Positions 38,430 through 47,930 are shown, counted from the stretch's first letter. The stretch is 64,000 nt of DNA from Pararobbsia alpina (GCF_902859895.1 NZ_CADIKM010000023.1:17332-81331); one strand, 5' to 3'. Notes: a model not told the origin generated them from the sequence alone. Numbers and translations are program-made.

Positions 38430-39326
38430 ATGCGAAGACTGGACAATATCGACCTGCGCCTGCTGAGGATCTATACGACGCTCGTCGATGCGGGGAGTTT
38501 TTTCGATGCCGGCGTGGCGCTCAATTTGTCGCAGCCGACCTTGAGCACCCATCTGGCGACACTCGAGCAGCGCCTTGGGGAGCGGCTGTGCGAGCGGGGG
38601 CGCAAGGGCTTTCGGCTCACGCCATTTGGAGAGGTGACCTACAACGCGGCGCAGACGCTGTTCGGCGAGATCAACCGCTTCAACGAGCGCGTGAGCAATC
38701 CGGCGTCGAAAGTGGTCGACCGGCTGGCGGTCGGCATCATCGACGGGGTCGTGACCAATCCGAAGCTCGGCCTGCAAGCCGCGATCGGAGAATTTCTGAA
38801 GACACGCGAGGTATTCATCGATCTTGACCTTGGCACGCCACGCGAGCTCGAGCGGGCGATCTTGACCGGCGAGCGCGACCTCGTGATCGGCCCAGTCGCG
38901 CAATCGTCACCGGACGTGACTTATGTGGCTTTGCACCGCGAGCCGCACGCGCTCTATTGCGGCAAGGATCATCCGTTCTTCGAACTGCCCGCGCAAAAGC
39001 TGAGTCGCAAGCTGCTCGATGAATCGCTATTCTCGATCCGCGGCTATCGCAACTTCGACGACCTCTATCGGGTCGGACACCGGCGGGCGAGCGGCAGTGT
39101 CAACAAGATCGAGGCGCAGACGATGATGATCCTGTCTGGCCAGTACGTCGGCTTCCTGCCGTGCCACGTGGGCGATCACTGGGCCTCGATGGGCATGATG
39201 AAGGTGCTGAAGCACCGGACCTATGCGTTTGAGTCGCAGCACTTTGCAGCGTACCGGAGTGCCGATGCGAACAACAGGACACTCGTGGCGTTCCTGCGGG
39301 CAGTCAAGCACTACGCGATGGCCTGA
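38430..39326 (+). CDS. LysR-family transcriptional regulator
   Basis: A 298-residue LysR regulator: N-terminal winged helix (about residues 5-65; SFFDAGVALNLSQPTLSTHL with LEQRLGERLCERG) and a periplasmic-binding-like co-inducer domain (about 95-290). The ATG at 38430 follows AAGGGG by 8 nt; the longer open frame upstream is not protein-like. Divergence from the SDR/Hri1/ABC/creatininase operon and the dyad between them suggest it controls that operon in response to the imported solute. Confidence 0.87.
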   Translation: MRRLDNIDLRLLRIYTTLVDAGSFFDAGVALNLSQPTLSTHLATLEQRLGERLCERGRKGFRLTPFGEVTYNAAQTLFGEINRFNERVSNPASKVVDRLAVGIIDGVVTNPKLGLQAAIGEFLKTREVFIDLDLGTPRELERAILTGERDLVIGPVAQSSPDVTYVALHREPHALYCGKDHPFFELPAQKLSRKLLDESLFSIRGYRNFDDLYRVGHRRASGSVNKIEAQTMMILSGQYVGFLPCHVGDHWASMGMMKVLKHRTYAFESQHFAAYRSADANNRTLVAFLRAVKHYAMA

Positions 39327-39362
39327 GTGGCTAGCCCGATGAGGTGTCGTGCTCCCATCGCG

Positions 39363-40019
39363 TCAGTTCTTTACTTCGTCATCCGGCCACGCGTTTTCGA
39401 ATACACATGTGTCGAGCGGCGCACGACGTGCCCAGCGTTCGGTTTCGAGCATCGGCTGTGAGTAAAACTGTTCGACCTGACCGATGCACAGGATCGCCAC
39501 CGGCTTCGCGCCGGCAGGCATCCGCAGCAAGCGGCGCACTTCATCGACATCGAACAGCGACACCCAGCCCATTCCGAGCCCTTCCGCACGTGCGGCGAGC
39601 CACATGTTCTGAATCGCGCATGCAACCGATGCGAGATCCATCTCCGGTAGCGTGCGGCGGCCGAACACATGCTTGTCGCGCCCATCCATCAGCGCAACGA
39701 CCAGCAACTCGCCGCAGTCGAGCATGCCTTCGACCTTGAGCCGCATGAACTCGTCGCTGCGTTCACCGAGCGCGTCGGCGGTCAGGCGCCGCTCGCGTTC
39801 GACTGCGTCGTGCAATGCGATGCGCAGCGCGCCATCGGTGATGCGCACAATTCGCCAGGGTTGCATGAAACCGACGCTGGGCGCATGGTGCGCCGCGGAC
39901 AGCAGGCGGTGCATCGTGGCCGAATCGACAGGGCCACGCACGAAGTGCCGCATGTCGCGCCGCTCGTAAATCGCGCGGTAGACGGCGGCGATATCGGATT
40001 CGTCAAAACCCATCGTCAT
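39363..40019 (-). CDS. bluB: 5,6-dimethylbenzimidazole synthase (BluB)
   Basis: A 218-residue nitroreductase-fold flavoenzyme. It matches BluB: YERRDMRHF (FMN-phosphate arginines), HHAPSVGFMQPWRIVRI (lid segment), FGRRTLPEMDLASVACAIQN and GWVSLFDVDEVRRLL. BluB fragments FMNH2 with oxygen to make the lower ligand of vitamin B12. No other cobalamin gene lies within the window, so it is an isolated copy; a general nitroreductase role is the alternative. The start touches the end of an IS6 remnant. Confidence 0.8.
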   Translation of the reverse strand: MTMGFDESDIAAVYRAIYERRDMRHFVRGPVDSATMHRLLSAAHHAPSVGFMQPWRIVRITDGALRIALHDAVERERRLTADALGERSDEFMRLKVEGMLDCGELLVVALMDGRDKHVFGRRTLPEMDLASVACAIQNMWLAARAEGLGMGWVSLFDVDEVRRLLRMPAGAKPVAILCIGQVEQFYSQPMLETERWARRAPLDTCVFENAWPDDEVKN

Positions 40020-40213
40020 GAAACAATGAGGCCGCGAAGGCCGGACACGGTCGAATGATCAACGCAAATCCGACGCTCGGCGACGATTTCTTTAATGAGC
40101 CGGAGGCTCAGCGGATAGGCGACATACCCATGTCCGCACATCAGCAGCACGTCGAGCGGGTAGTGCAGGCGCTTGAGCAAGCGTGCCACGGTTGAATTCA
40201 GGCTCGGCTTCAT
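40016..40213 (-). pseudogene. IS6-family transposase, N-terminal fragment
   Basis: From an ATG at 40213 the frame reads KRLHYPLDVLLMC, YVAYPLSLRLIKEIVAERR and CVDHSTV. These correspond to the zinc-finger-like head of IS6-family transposases (YPLD..., YPLSLR.LEEMMAERG, VDHSTVHRW). After HSTV similarity stops, and the DDE core is absent. The usual RW dipeptide is changed (GHGYV for VRWYV). The fragment ends within bluB's first codons, so an IS-mediated deletion may have set the bluB promoter. Confidence 0.7.
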
Positions 40214-40252
40214 CGATCACATCGTTCGTCTTTAGCCCTTGAGCATACCAGA

Positions 40253-40291
40253 CCACCTTACTGAGCCACCTTACTGAGCCGCCTTACTGAG
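40253..40291. repeat. Three tandem 13-bp repeats beside the IS6 remnant
   Basis: CCACCTTACTGAG occurs at 40253-40265 and 40266-40278 exactly, and as CCGCCTTACTGAG at 40279-40291. The array is non-coding, lies 40 bp beyond the IS6 fragment and about 85 bp before the DUF2946 start. It is a small minisatellite that could vary among strains. Confidence 0.8.
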
Positions 40292-40376
40292 ACAAAACCG
40301 CTGTTCCGTCCCCCGGGATGCCTCTTCGCGCGTGGCCCTCAAGGGACGTTGAACCAGTGTATCGGCGTGCGTCAAA

Positions 40377-40793
40377 ATGCGACGCGGGGAGTCTGGAAAT
40401 GTACCTGTCGAAGTGGTAAGCTTCGCCCGACTGACCTTTCGTAACCGCAAACATCTGACCACATGGCTTGGCCTGATCGCCATGTGGCTTATCGTGTTTG
40501 CGCCGCTCGTTAGTCAACTGGTCGTCTCGGCGCGCGCGCACGAACCCGTCGCCGCCCTCTGTTCCGTCGTTCAACCCGGCCATCCGGAACACCACTCGCC
40601 TGCGAGCTTGCTCGACGCCTGCGGATATTGTGACCTGCTCGCAGATCACATAGTGATGCCGTCTGTTCCTCAAGCGGCTGTCTCGATTGTCCTGCTCGTA
40701 AGCGTTGCCGCTGTGGCCGTGCTGGGCACCCGCTTCACGCCTCTCGGCGCTTTCCCTTCCGGACGCCCACGCGCTCCCCCGGTTTTTTCCTGA
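40377..40793 (+). CDS. DUF2946 family membrane protein
   Basis: A 138-residue protein of the DUF2946 pattern: a hydrophobic helix (LTTWLGLIAMWLIVFAPLVS), a short loop with Cys and His residues (ALCSVV, HPEHH), the signature DACGYCDLLADH, a second helix (AVSIVLLVSVAAVAVLG) and a Pro-rich tail. CGYC with nearby His could bind copper or another metal, an inference. It precedes TonB-receptor and PepSY genes, the usual arrangement of this family in metal uptake loci. The start is uncertain (ATG 40377 or GTG 40411). Confidence 0.75.
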   Translation: MRRGESGNVPVEVVSFARLTFRNRKHLTTWLGLIAMWLIVFAPLVSQLVVSARAHEPVAALCSVVQPGHPEHHSPASLLDACGYCDLLADHIVMPSVPQAAVSIVLLVSVAAVAVLGTRFTPLGAFPSGRPRAPPVFS

Positions 40794-40879
40794 TCGCTGT
40801 TCCAGCTGCTGGCCATGCACGTCAATGCGCCCATTGAAGGCGCACGCGGCCGCTCGTCCAATGCATTCAGGAAACTCCA

Positions 40880-43210
40880 ATGCTCAACTTCGCTTTGCGA
40901 AGGCTGCCCCTCCGCGCTCGCAAACGGGGGCGTCATGTCACGTTCGGGCTCTTGCCGCTTTCGTTCATCCCTTCGTTCGCTCATGCCGATGGCACGGCTG
41001 TCGACGTTACCTTGCCGTCTGTGACGGTCACGGCAAGCGCGCCCACGCAGCAGGCCACGATCGACCCGGATCTGCCGGCCACGGTCGAGACGGTTACGCC
41101 AGCGCAGTTCCAGAACTGGAACGTCGTCAACAGTGAGGATGTGCTTCAGTACATGCCTAACCTCGCGGTCCGCAAGCGCTTTATCGGTGATTTGAATTCG
41201 ATCATCGCCGTACGCGGCACGAGTAACACCCAAAGCGCACGCGGTCTCGTCTATGCGGACGGCCTGCTGCTGAGCAATCTGCTCGGCAACAGCTTTTCGT
41301 TTCCGCCCGAATGGTCGATGGTGTCGCCGGATGAAATCGAGCAGGTGAGCGTGATCTACGGCCCGTACTCGGCGGCATATCCAGGCAATTCGCTCGGCGC
41401 GACGGTGCTGATCACCACCCGGATGCCGACGAAGTTCGAGGTGGGCGCAGACGTCAAAGGCTTTACCCAGCATTTCAATCAATTTGGCGTGAACGGCAAC
41501 TTCAACGGCAGCGAGGTGAGCGCGTCGATCGGCGACAAGATCGGCCAGTTCTCGTATCTGCTTGATGTGAATCACCTGGAAAACACCAGCCAGCCTCTTC
41601 AGTTCGGGACGCTCGCGAAGTCCAGCACACCCGCCAAAGTGACCGACACCCCGGTTACCGGAGCGTACTTCTACAACAACCAGACCAACACGCCGACCGC
41701 AGTGCTGGGCGTGAACGGAGAAGGTATCGAGCATTCGATCAACGACCAGTTCAAGCTGAAAATGCAGTACGACTTCACGCCGACACTGCAGGGCGGCTTC
41801 ACGCTCGGTTACTGGCATCACAGCTACAACAGCGAGACCTCGACGTTTCTGCGCGACGCCAACGGAAACCCGGTGTATAGCGGCAACGTCAACATCGGCG
41901 GGTACGAGTACTCGATTCCCGAGGCCGAGTTCGCACCGAGTTCCGGCTTCAGCGAAAACTGGTTGTACGGCGTGACATTGAAAACGCGCAACCCGACTGG
42001 CTGGAACGCTGAGGCAATCGCTTCCTACTACGACATCAGCAACAGTGTGGCGCGTACGGCCAACTCGGGCGCGCCGGGCAACGGTCCCGGAACCGTGACC
42101 TACGGCGATGGTACCGGCTGGAAAACGCTCGATCTGAAGACCACGTACACGCCCGCATCCCCTGCGGCGGGCCTCGCCAACCATGCGCTGACGTTTGGCT
42201 ACCACTACGACAACTACTTCCTCGACAACACCACCTACAACACGTTGAACTGGCAGGACAGTTCGGGCAGCACGTTTGCCAATGCGTTTTCAGGCAAGAC
42301 CCAGACCCAGGCGGTCTACGCACAGGATGCGTGGCGTTTCCTGCCGCGCTGGAAGCTTGTCTATGGCGTGCGCTATGAGGACTGGCAAGCCTACGACGGC
42401 TCAGAGGCGGTTGCGGGCACACGCTTACCCTACAGCGATGTCAGCGACCAGCATTTTTCGCCCAAGGCCTCGCTTTCATTCGACGTGAGCGACGATCTGA
42501 CGCTACGCGCATCGGTCGCGCGCGCCTATCGGTTCCCAACCGTGAGCGAGCTGTTTCAAGGGCAAATCAACGGTTCCTCGATCATCAACAACAATCCGAA
42601 CCTGAAGCCCGAAAACGACCTGTCTAAGGAGCTTACCGCCGAGTGGGCTCACTGGAATGGCCTCATGCGCTTCACGCTGTTCGAGGACGACGTCAAGAAC
42701 ACCATTTTCAGCCAGACCGATACGACGGTCGTGCCGAATGTCACGAACTTCCAGAATATCGGCGAGGTCCGTTCGCGCGGCGTCGAAACGAGCTACCAGG
42801 GAGAGGATGTAGTCGTGCGCGGGCTGGACTTGATGGCGAGTCTTGCCTATACGCAGTCGAAGATTTTGGAGAATGCGCAGAATCCGGCAACGGTCGGCAA
42901 GTACTTCTATCGCATTCCATTGTGGCGGGCTGATCTCGTCGCGAGCTACCGCATCGATGACCGTTCAACCGTCACGGCTGGCGTCCACTACTCAGGGCGT
43001 CAATACAACACGTTGACCAATACCGACACCAACCCGGATGTCTTCGGCGGGACCAGCTCGTACACCGTCGCGAGCGTGAAATACATGTTTAGACCCTCGA
43101 AGCTCAGCGAGATCGCCATCGGCATCGACAACCTGTTCGATGAGCGCTACTTCGTCTATCACCCGTATCCGGGCCGCACGTTCTATGTCGAAGGCAAGCT
43201 GCGAATTTGA
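40880..43210 (+). CDS. TonB-dependent outer-membrane receptor
   Basis: A 776-residue receptor: basic signal peptide ending AHA-DG, a TonB-box-like DVTLPSVTVTAS, plug domain (about 60-180; VNSEDVLQYMPNLAVRKRF, then IEQVSVIYGPYSAAYPGNSL) and a 22-strand barrel ending in aromatic FYVEGKLRI. Substrate not evident: no siderophore genes nearby. With DUF2946 and PepSY partners it likely imports a metal or metal chelate. It overlaps a longer frame at its 3' end with the PepSY gene only if the early start of the latter is used. Confidence 0.88.
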   Translation: MLNFALRRLPLRARKRGRHVTFGLLPLSFIPSFAHADGTAVDVTLPSVTVTASAPTQQATIDPDLPATVETVTPAQFQNWNVVNSEDVLQYMPNLAVRKRFIGDLNSIIAVRGTSNTQSARGLVYADGLLLSNLLGNSFSFPPEWSMVSPDEIEQVSVIYGPYSAAYPGNSLGATVLITTRMPTKFEVGADVKGFTQHFNQFGVNGNFNGSEVSASIGDKIGQFSYLLDVNHLENTSQPLQFGTLAKSSTPAKVTDTPVTGAYFYNNQTNTPTAVLGVNGEGIEHSINDQFKLKMQYDFTPTLQGGFTLGYWHHSYNSETSTFLRDANGNPVYSGNVNIGGYEYSIPEAEFAPSSGFSENWLYGVTLKTRNPTGWNAEAIASYYDISNSVARTANSGAPGNGPGTVTYGDGTGWKTLDLKTTYTPASPAAGLANHALTFGYHYDNYFLDNTTYNTLNWQDSSGSTFANAFSGKTQTQAVYAQDAWRFLPRWKLVYGVRYEDWQAYDGSEAVAGTRLPYSDVSDQHFSPKASLSFDVSDDLTLRASVARAYRFPTVSELFQGQINGSSIINNNPNLKPENDLSKELTAEWAHWNGLMRFTLFEDDVKNTIFSQTDTTVVPNVTNFQNIGEVRSRGVETSYQGEDVVVRGLDLMASLAYTQSKILENAQNPATVGKYFYRIPLWRADLVASYRIDDRSTVTAGVHYSGRQYNTLTNTDTNPDVFGGTSSYTVASVKYMFRPSKLSEIAIGIDNLFDERYFVYHPYPGRTFYVEGKLRI

Positions 43211-43305
43211 CCGTACGCAGCCTCATGATCCCCGAGGGCCAACGTGGCCGTCGGGTCAGGGATGGGTCGGCTAGCGATCCACATCTTGGACCACAGGAGG
43301 ATTCC

Positions 43306-44763
43306 ATGTCCGCGAGCACAACGAAACAGGTGGCCCCGGCAAGCCATGCAGCCAGCTCCAGCTATCGCACGCTATGGAGATGGCATTTCTATGCGGGTCT
43401 CTTCGTGATGCCATTTCTCGTGATTCTGGCCTTCACCGGAACGCTTTACTGCTTTCAGCCGCAGATAGAACCCCTGCTCTACAAGCATCGTTTAGTGGTC
43501 GAACCCCAGGCGGTGCCGAGGCTCACTGAAGATGCGCTGCTTGCGCGGGCGCGCGCGGTCATGCCGGCGGGATCGCTGGCGACGACGGCGGCAATTACCC
43601 AGGAGCCGACGCGAAGCGCCGAGTTTGTCTTCCGCTTGCCCGATGGCGAAAAGCAGAGCGTCTATCTGAACCCGTACACCGGTGAAGTGCTGGGCACGCT
43701 GAGTGTCGATCACCGCTTCATGCAGGTGGTCCGCATGCTCCATCGCAAGCTGCTGCTTGGCAAGCCGGGCGAACTGCTGATGGAGCTGGCGGCGTGCTGG
43801 ACCCTGGTGATGATCGGTACCGGCCTCGCGCTCTGGTGGCCGAACGAGGGAACCTCGCTGCGGAACGCGATATGGCCGCGTCTTGCACTCAGTGGCCGCG
43901 CGTTCTGGAAGAACCTGCACGCGGTCATGGGCATCTGGCTTGCCGTTGGGGCATTGTCCTTTGTGTTGACGGGGCTGCCCTGGTCCGGTTCGTGGGGCAA
44001 GCAGTTCAAGGCGTTGGCGACGAGCGCGAATCTGGGTGCGCCCAAGGGTGCATGGGGAGGATTGTCCCTACGCTCGACGCTTCCCGGCGGCGATGCGCGA
44101 CGCGTTTCCACCGACGCCGCTCATCACCCGTCGAATAGGGACTCGATGCCCGGTATGATCATGGACGATCTGCCGCTGCCCACGACCCCGTGGGCAGTGG
44201 GCGACCTACCCGTGCCGAACTCGCGAAGCGATGCGGCTGACAGGCGTCTCACACTCGGAAGCGTGGTTGCGCGGGTTCGGTCGCTTGGCGTAGCAAGCGG
44301 CTATGAGATCGTGCTGCCCGCGTCCGCGACAGGGGTCTACACCGTCTCGTACTTTCCGGCCGACCCAAAGCTGGAACGCACGATTTATATCGATCAGTAC
44401 CGCGGCGCTGTGCTCAAGGATATTCGCTATGGCGACTATGGCGCCGTTTCGAAAGCTGTGTCCTATGGCACTTCCCTACACATGGGGCGCTTTTTCGGGC
44501 TAGCCAACCAGGTACTGTGTGCGCTGATCTCGCTGGGACTGGCGGGCATGGCTGTTACCGGTTGCGTCATGTGGTGGAAGCGCCGGCCGGCCCGTTCGCT
44601 GGGCGCACCGGCCCGGGCGCGTGCCGCGCCTCCCATGCGTTGCTGGAAAGCCGGCCTGGTCCTGCTTGGCATCGTATTTCCCCTGATGGGGACGAGCATG
44701 CTTGCGATATGGCTTGCGGATCGAGCCGTGTTCGGCCGTACCGCGCGTCGGCTTGCCTCGTGA
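43306..44763 (+). CDS. PepSY-associated membrane protein (PiuB-like)
   Basis: A 485-residue inner-membrane protein with about four or five helices. LWRWHFYAGLFVMPFLVILA begins it, MLHRKLLLGKPGELLMELAA and FWKNLHAVMGIWLAVGALSF follow, and GYEIVLPASATGVYTVSYFP lies in a PepSY-like periplasmic domain. Histidines in the helices match the heme-binding pattern of PepSY_TM ferric-reductase relatives. AGGAGG sits 5 nt before the ATG at 43306. Following a TonB receptor, it may reduce metal chelates taken up by the receptor. Confidence 0.83.
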   Translation: MSASTTKQVAPASHAASSSYRTLWRWHFYAGLFVMPFLVILAFTGTLYCFQPQIEPLLYKHRLVVEPQAVPRLTEDALLARARAVMPAGSLATTAAITQEPTRSAEFVFRLPDGEKQSVYLNPYTGEVLGTLSVDHRFMQVVRMLHRKLLLGKPGELLMELAACWTLVMIGTGLALWWPNEGTSLRNAIWPRLALSGRAFWKNLHAVMGIWLAVGALSFVLTGLPWSGSWGKQFKALATSANLGAPKGAWGGLSLRSTLPGGDARRVSTDAAHHPSNRDSMPGMIMDDLPLPTTPWAVGDLPVPNSRSDAADRRLTLGSVVARVRSLGVASGYEIVLPASATGVYTVSYFPADPKLERTIYIDQYRGAVLKDIRYGDYGAVSKAVSYGTSLHMGRFFGLANQVLCALISLGLAGMAVTGCVMWWKRRPARSLGAPARARAAPPMRCWKAGLVLLGIVFPLMGTSMLAIWLADRAVFGRTARRLAS

Positions 44764-44776
44764 CACTCCCAGCAAA

Positions 44777-45559
44777 CTACTGAGCAAGCCCCGCCAGCAA
44801 TTTCCCTCGCAGGCCTGCGAGCGCCGCATCGCCACGATCCCGAGGCCGCGTCGCGGCGACCTCGATGTCTCGTGAGATCCGGCCTGCCGCTTCCGGGCCC
44901 GCCGAGGTCATCAGCACCACGCGGTCGGAGAGATAAAGCGCCTCGTCGAGATCGTGCGTGACGATCAGTGCCGCGGTCCCCGATGACGCTACGAGCGACA
45001 GGAGCAAATCCTGCAAACGCATGCGCGTGATCGCGTCGACGGCACTGAACGGCTCGTCGAGCAGCAGCAGATCCGGCTGCGAAAACAGACCTCGCGCAAT
45101 CGCCACACGCTGTGCCATGCCTCCTGATAACTGCTTGGGCAACAGGTCGCGCGAACCGGCGAGGCCCACCTGGGCCAGCAGTTCGTCGACGCGCGGATCG
45201 CCCCCACGGCGCGGACCGGCGGAAAACGCGACATTGTCGGCGACGCTGAGCCAGGGCAATAGACGCGGTTCCTGGAAGATCACGCCGATCCTCGGCGACG
45301 GTCCATGTTGCGGTGTCCCGTCGAGGACGACGTCGCCGTCGAACTCGCGGTCGAGTCCCGCGAGAATGCGTAGGAGTGTGCTCTTGCCGCAACCCGTCGG
45401 ACCGACCAGGCTCACGATTTCACCACGCCCGATCTTGAGCGTGAGGCGATCGAGCACGGCGCGCGAGTCATAGCGCTTGCCCGACACACGCACATCGAGC
45501 AGGAGGCGCGTATCCGTCAGCGGACCGCGCTGTTCGAAGGCGACGCCCGATGTATTCAT
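44777..45559 (-). CDS. ABC transporter ATP-binding subunit (SsuB-like)
   Basis: A 260-residue ABC ATPase: Walker A GPTGCGKST, Q-loop FQEPRLLPWL, signature LSGGMAQR, Walker B LLLLDEP, H-loop IVTHDLDEA. FQEPRLLPW is typical of the nitrate/sulfonate/taurine group. GGAGG precedes the ATG by 6 nt; the ATG overlaps the permease stop. Last gene of the nine-gene leftward operon that begins with the UTRA-GntR regulator. Confidence 0.87.
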   Translation of the reverse strand: MNTSGVAFEQRGPLTDTRLLLDVRVSGKRYDSRAVLDRLTLKIGRGEIVSLVGPTGCGKSTLLRILAGLDREFDGDVVLDGTPQHGPSPRIGVIFQEPRLLPWLSVADNVAFSAGPRRGGDPRVDELLAQVGLAGSRDLLPKQLSGGMAQRVAIARGLFSQPDLLLLDEPFSAVDAITRMRLQDLLLSLVASSGTAALIVTHDLDEALYLSDRVVLMTSAGPEAAGRISRDIEVAATRPRDRGDAALAGLRGKLLAGLAQ

Positions 45560-46404
45560 CGAGCGCCTCCGGCTGTTGTGTCCCGCCACGACAGCGCGCG
45601 CCTTTCGATCGCTTTAAGCACGCTGTCGCTGAGCTTACCGGCGAGCGCGAGCAACAAGATCGCGCCGAACACGAGATCCGGTCGGCCGGTTTCGCGGCCA
45701 TCGCTCAAGAGGTAGCCGAGGCCTCGCGTTGCCGCGATCAGTTCGGCCGCGACCATGAACATCCAGGCAAGGCTCAGGCCGGTGCGCAGGCCTGTGAAGA
45801 TCTGGGGCAACGATGCCGAAAGCAGGATGCGTGTAAAAAGCGCATGCCGGCTCAGGCGGTTGACCTCGCCGAGTTCGACCAACTTGCGGTCGACGTCGCG
45901 GATGCCGCCGACCACGCTCAAATGAACCGGGAAGAAGGCGCCGATCGCGATGAGCGTGATCTTCGGCGCTTCATCGATACCCATCCAGAGCAGCAGGACA
46001 GGCACCCAGGCAAGCGAGGGGATGGCACGCAAGGCCTGGAAACTCGGATCGAGCAGCGCCTCGAGCCGGCGACTCAGGCCCATCGCCGCACCGAGCACAA
46101 GCGCCAACGCCGCGCCGAGCCCGAAGCCGGCAAACACGCGCAAGCTGCTCGCGCCAATATGCCGTCCAAGACGATCGCCACCGAGCTGCCAGAGCGTCCG
46201 TGCAATCGAGCTCGGCGCGGGAACGAGGTGCTCGGGCACGATATGCGTGCGCACCAGCAATTCGATCAGACCCAGGAAAGCGAACGGCAGCAGGAGTCCG
46301 GCAATGCGCCAGTGCCGCAGCGGTGCAGGCCGTCCGGGAGCGGGTACGCGATCTCGCGGCAGGAAAGGGGCCCGCGACAGCGCGAGCGAGTCATCCGTGG
46401 CCAT
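45556..46404 (-). CDS. ABC transporter permease (SsuC-like)
   Basis: A 282-residue permease with about six helices. The ATPase-docking loop is ELGEVNRLSRHALFTRILL then SASLPQIFTGLRTGL. It belongs to the same importer as the adjacent ATPase and SBP. An 89-bp gap separates it from the SBP gene. Confidence 0.86.
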   Translation of the reverse strand: MATDDSLALSRAPFLPRDRVPAPGRPAPLRHWRIAGLLLPFAFLGLIELLVRTHIVPEHLVPAPSSIARTLWQLGGDRLGRHIGASSLRVFAGFGLGAALALVLGAAMGLSRRLEALLDPSFQALRAIPSLAWVPVLLLWMGIDEAPKITLIAIGAFFPVHLSVVGGIRDVDRKLVELGEVNRLSRHALFTRILLSASLPQIFTGLRTGLSLAWMFMVAAELIAATRGLGYLLSDGRETGRPDLVFGAILLLALAGKLSDSVLKAIERRALSWRDTTAGGAR

Positions 46405-46493
46405 TGCAACGATCCCTTGCGCGGGGCGGCTCGATTGGCCTCAATGGGGTGTCGTCAAAAGTTGTCATCACTCACCGGCGGTACGCATTGGCG

Positions 46494-47549
46494 TCATTCC
46501 TTTTGCGTGGCTTGCTTGCCATCAGCCGACGCAATGACCGGCTGTGCGAATTTCACATCGACCAACGCATCGATGACCTGGTTCAGGTCGGTGCCCGGCT
46601 TGACCAGTTGCTCCTGCAGGAGGATCGGCGCCGCGGCTTTCAAGGCCTCGATCTGTTGCGGACCCGGTTGCGGATGGCTGAAGTCGTTGCGGCTCAATTG
46701 CAGTTTGGCGACGGCGAGCGGAAGCTTCGATTCCTCGGCGACGATCTTCGCTGTCTCATCGGGATGCTCGGCGATCCAGACCCGAGCACGTTCATAGACC
46801 TTGAGAACATGGGCGAGTGTTTCGGGATGTTCGTGGATGAAGTCCTCGCGCGCATTGAGGAAACCATACGTGTTGAAGTCGACATTGCGATAGAGCAGAC
46901 GTGCGCCATCCTCGATCTGCGCGGCGGCCATGTGCGGATCGAGCCCGGCCCACGCATCGACTTGTCCGTTGGCGAGCGCGGTGCGGCCATCAGGGTGCTG
47001 GAGATTGACCAGTTCGACATCGTCGCGGCTCAGGCCGGCGGTGTGCAGCGCGCGCAGCGTGAAGAGGAATGGATCCGTGCCCTTGGTCGCGGCGATCTTC
47101 TTGCCCTTCAAGTCGGCGAGCGTCTTGAGGGACGAGTCCTTGCGCACGACGAGCGCGGTCCATTCGGGCCGCGAGTAGATATACACGGTGCGGATCGGGT
47201 TGCCGTTCGCGCGCCCGAGCACGGCCGCGAGGCCGGCTGTCGAGCCGATGTCGATCGCACCGCTGTTCAGGTATTCGAGCGCGCGATTGCTGCCGAGGCT
47301 CAAGACCCACTTGACCTGCGTGTGATCGGCCGCGACTTCCTGTTCGAGCCAGCCGTTGCGCTTGATGACGAGGCTCTCGGGAGAGTAGTACGCGTAGTCG
47401 AGTTTCAGTTCGGCCGGCGCGGCAGCTTGCGCGCCCAGTGGAGTCCAGGCGGCCGCCGTGACGGCGAGCAGTGCGGCGAATGACAGGCTCAAGCGTGCGC
47501 CCAGACGGCTCGGAGTGTGAAAAAAGGCCATGCCCCGGGAGAAATTCAT
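46494..47549 (-). CDS. ABC transporter periplasmic binding protein (aliphatic-sulfonate-like)
   Basis: A 351-residue secreted binding protein: signal peptide to GAQA-AA, then the SsuA/NMT1 fold (LDYAYYSPESLVIKRNGWLE, then SLGSNRALEYLNSGAIDIGS and GKKIAATKGTDPFLFTLRAL). Similarity to aliphatic sulfonate binding proteins is clear by pattern; the ligand remains inferred. AAGGA lies 9 nt before the ATG at 47549. The gene is downstream of a small unknown gene and the AprAB-like genes. Confidence 0.84.
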   Translation of the reverse strand: MNFSRGMAFFHTPSRLGARLSLSFAALLAVTAAAWTPLGAQAAAPAELKLDYAYYSPESLVIKRNGWLEQEVAADHTQVKWVLSLGSNRALEYLNSGAIDIGSTAGLAAVLGRANGNPIRTVYIYSRPEWTALVVRKDSSLKTLADLKGKKIAATKGTDPFLFTLRALHTAGLSRDDVELVNLQHPDGRTALANGQVDAWAGLDPHMAAAQIEDGARLLYRNVDFNTYGFLNAREDFIHEHPETLAHVLKVYERARVWIAEHPDETAKIVAEESKLPLAVAKLQLSRNDFSHPQPGPQQIEALKAAAPILLQEQLVKPGTDLNQVIDALVDVKFAQPVIASADGKQATQKE

Positions 47550-47654
47550 TGAGAGGTCCTTGAAGCAGTGTGATGGAGGTGCAGACCAGGCAATGTAATT
47601 CAGGCAGGAGGCGATGCGAACCAATAAAAGTTCACAACCAAAGCAGGCTGTAAG

Positions 47655-47882
47655 CTATTCCGAATCGGCAGGCCGCGGCGTGCGTCGGTCGTCGATCCAC
47701 ATGCGGCCCCAGCGAGCCGCATAGGCGATCGCGAGATGCGATTCGAAGAAGTAGTCGAGCGCATCGAATACGTAGGCGCGCTGGACTTGCGAAGCTTCTT
47801 CCTGGATGACGAGATTGGCTGCGAACAAACCGCTGGGTAGTGATTGAGCAGCCGGTGCGAGTTCAAATCCCTTGTAGCGCAT
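47655..47882 (-). CDS. Small hypothetical protein in the AprAB-like/ABC operon
   Basis: A 75-residue protein, MRYKGFELAPAAQSLPSGLF then QVQRAYVFDALDYFFESHLA and YAARWGRMWIDDRR. GGAGG is 10 nt before the ATG at 47882, an adequate site, so the gene is probably real. The pattern resembles small beta-strand/helix proteins of unknown function in Burkholderiaceae. It sits between DUF971 and the binding protein. No function assigned. Confidence 0.55.
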   Translation of the reverse strand: MRYKGFELAPAAQSLPSGLFAANLVIQEEASQVQRAYVFDALDYFFESHLAIAYAARWGRMWIDDRRTPRPADSE

Positions 47883-47930
47883 GTTCTGGCGACCTCCGGT
47901 ACACGAAGCAATGGAAAGCATGCTTCGAGT

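Noticed and set aside
40253..40291. Tandem 13-bp repeats as a CRISPR array
   Set aside because: Units are directly adjacent with no spacers and no cas genes are present.
45550..47483. Plus-strand frames (415 and 427 codons) over the SsuABC-like genes
   Set aside because: Shadow frames opposite a permease and an SBP with clear motifs.
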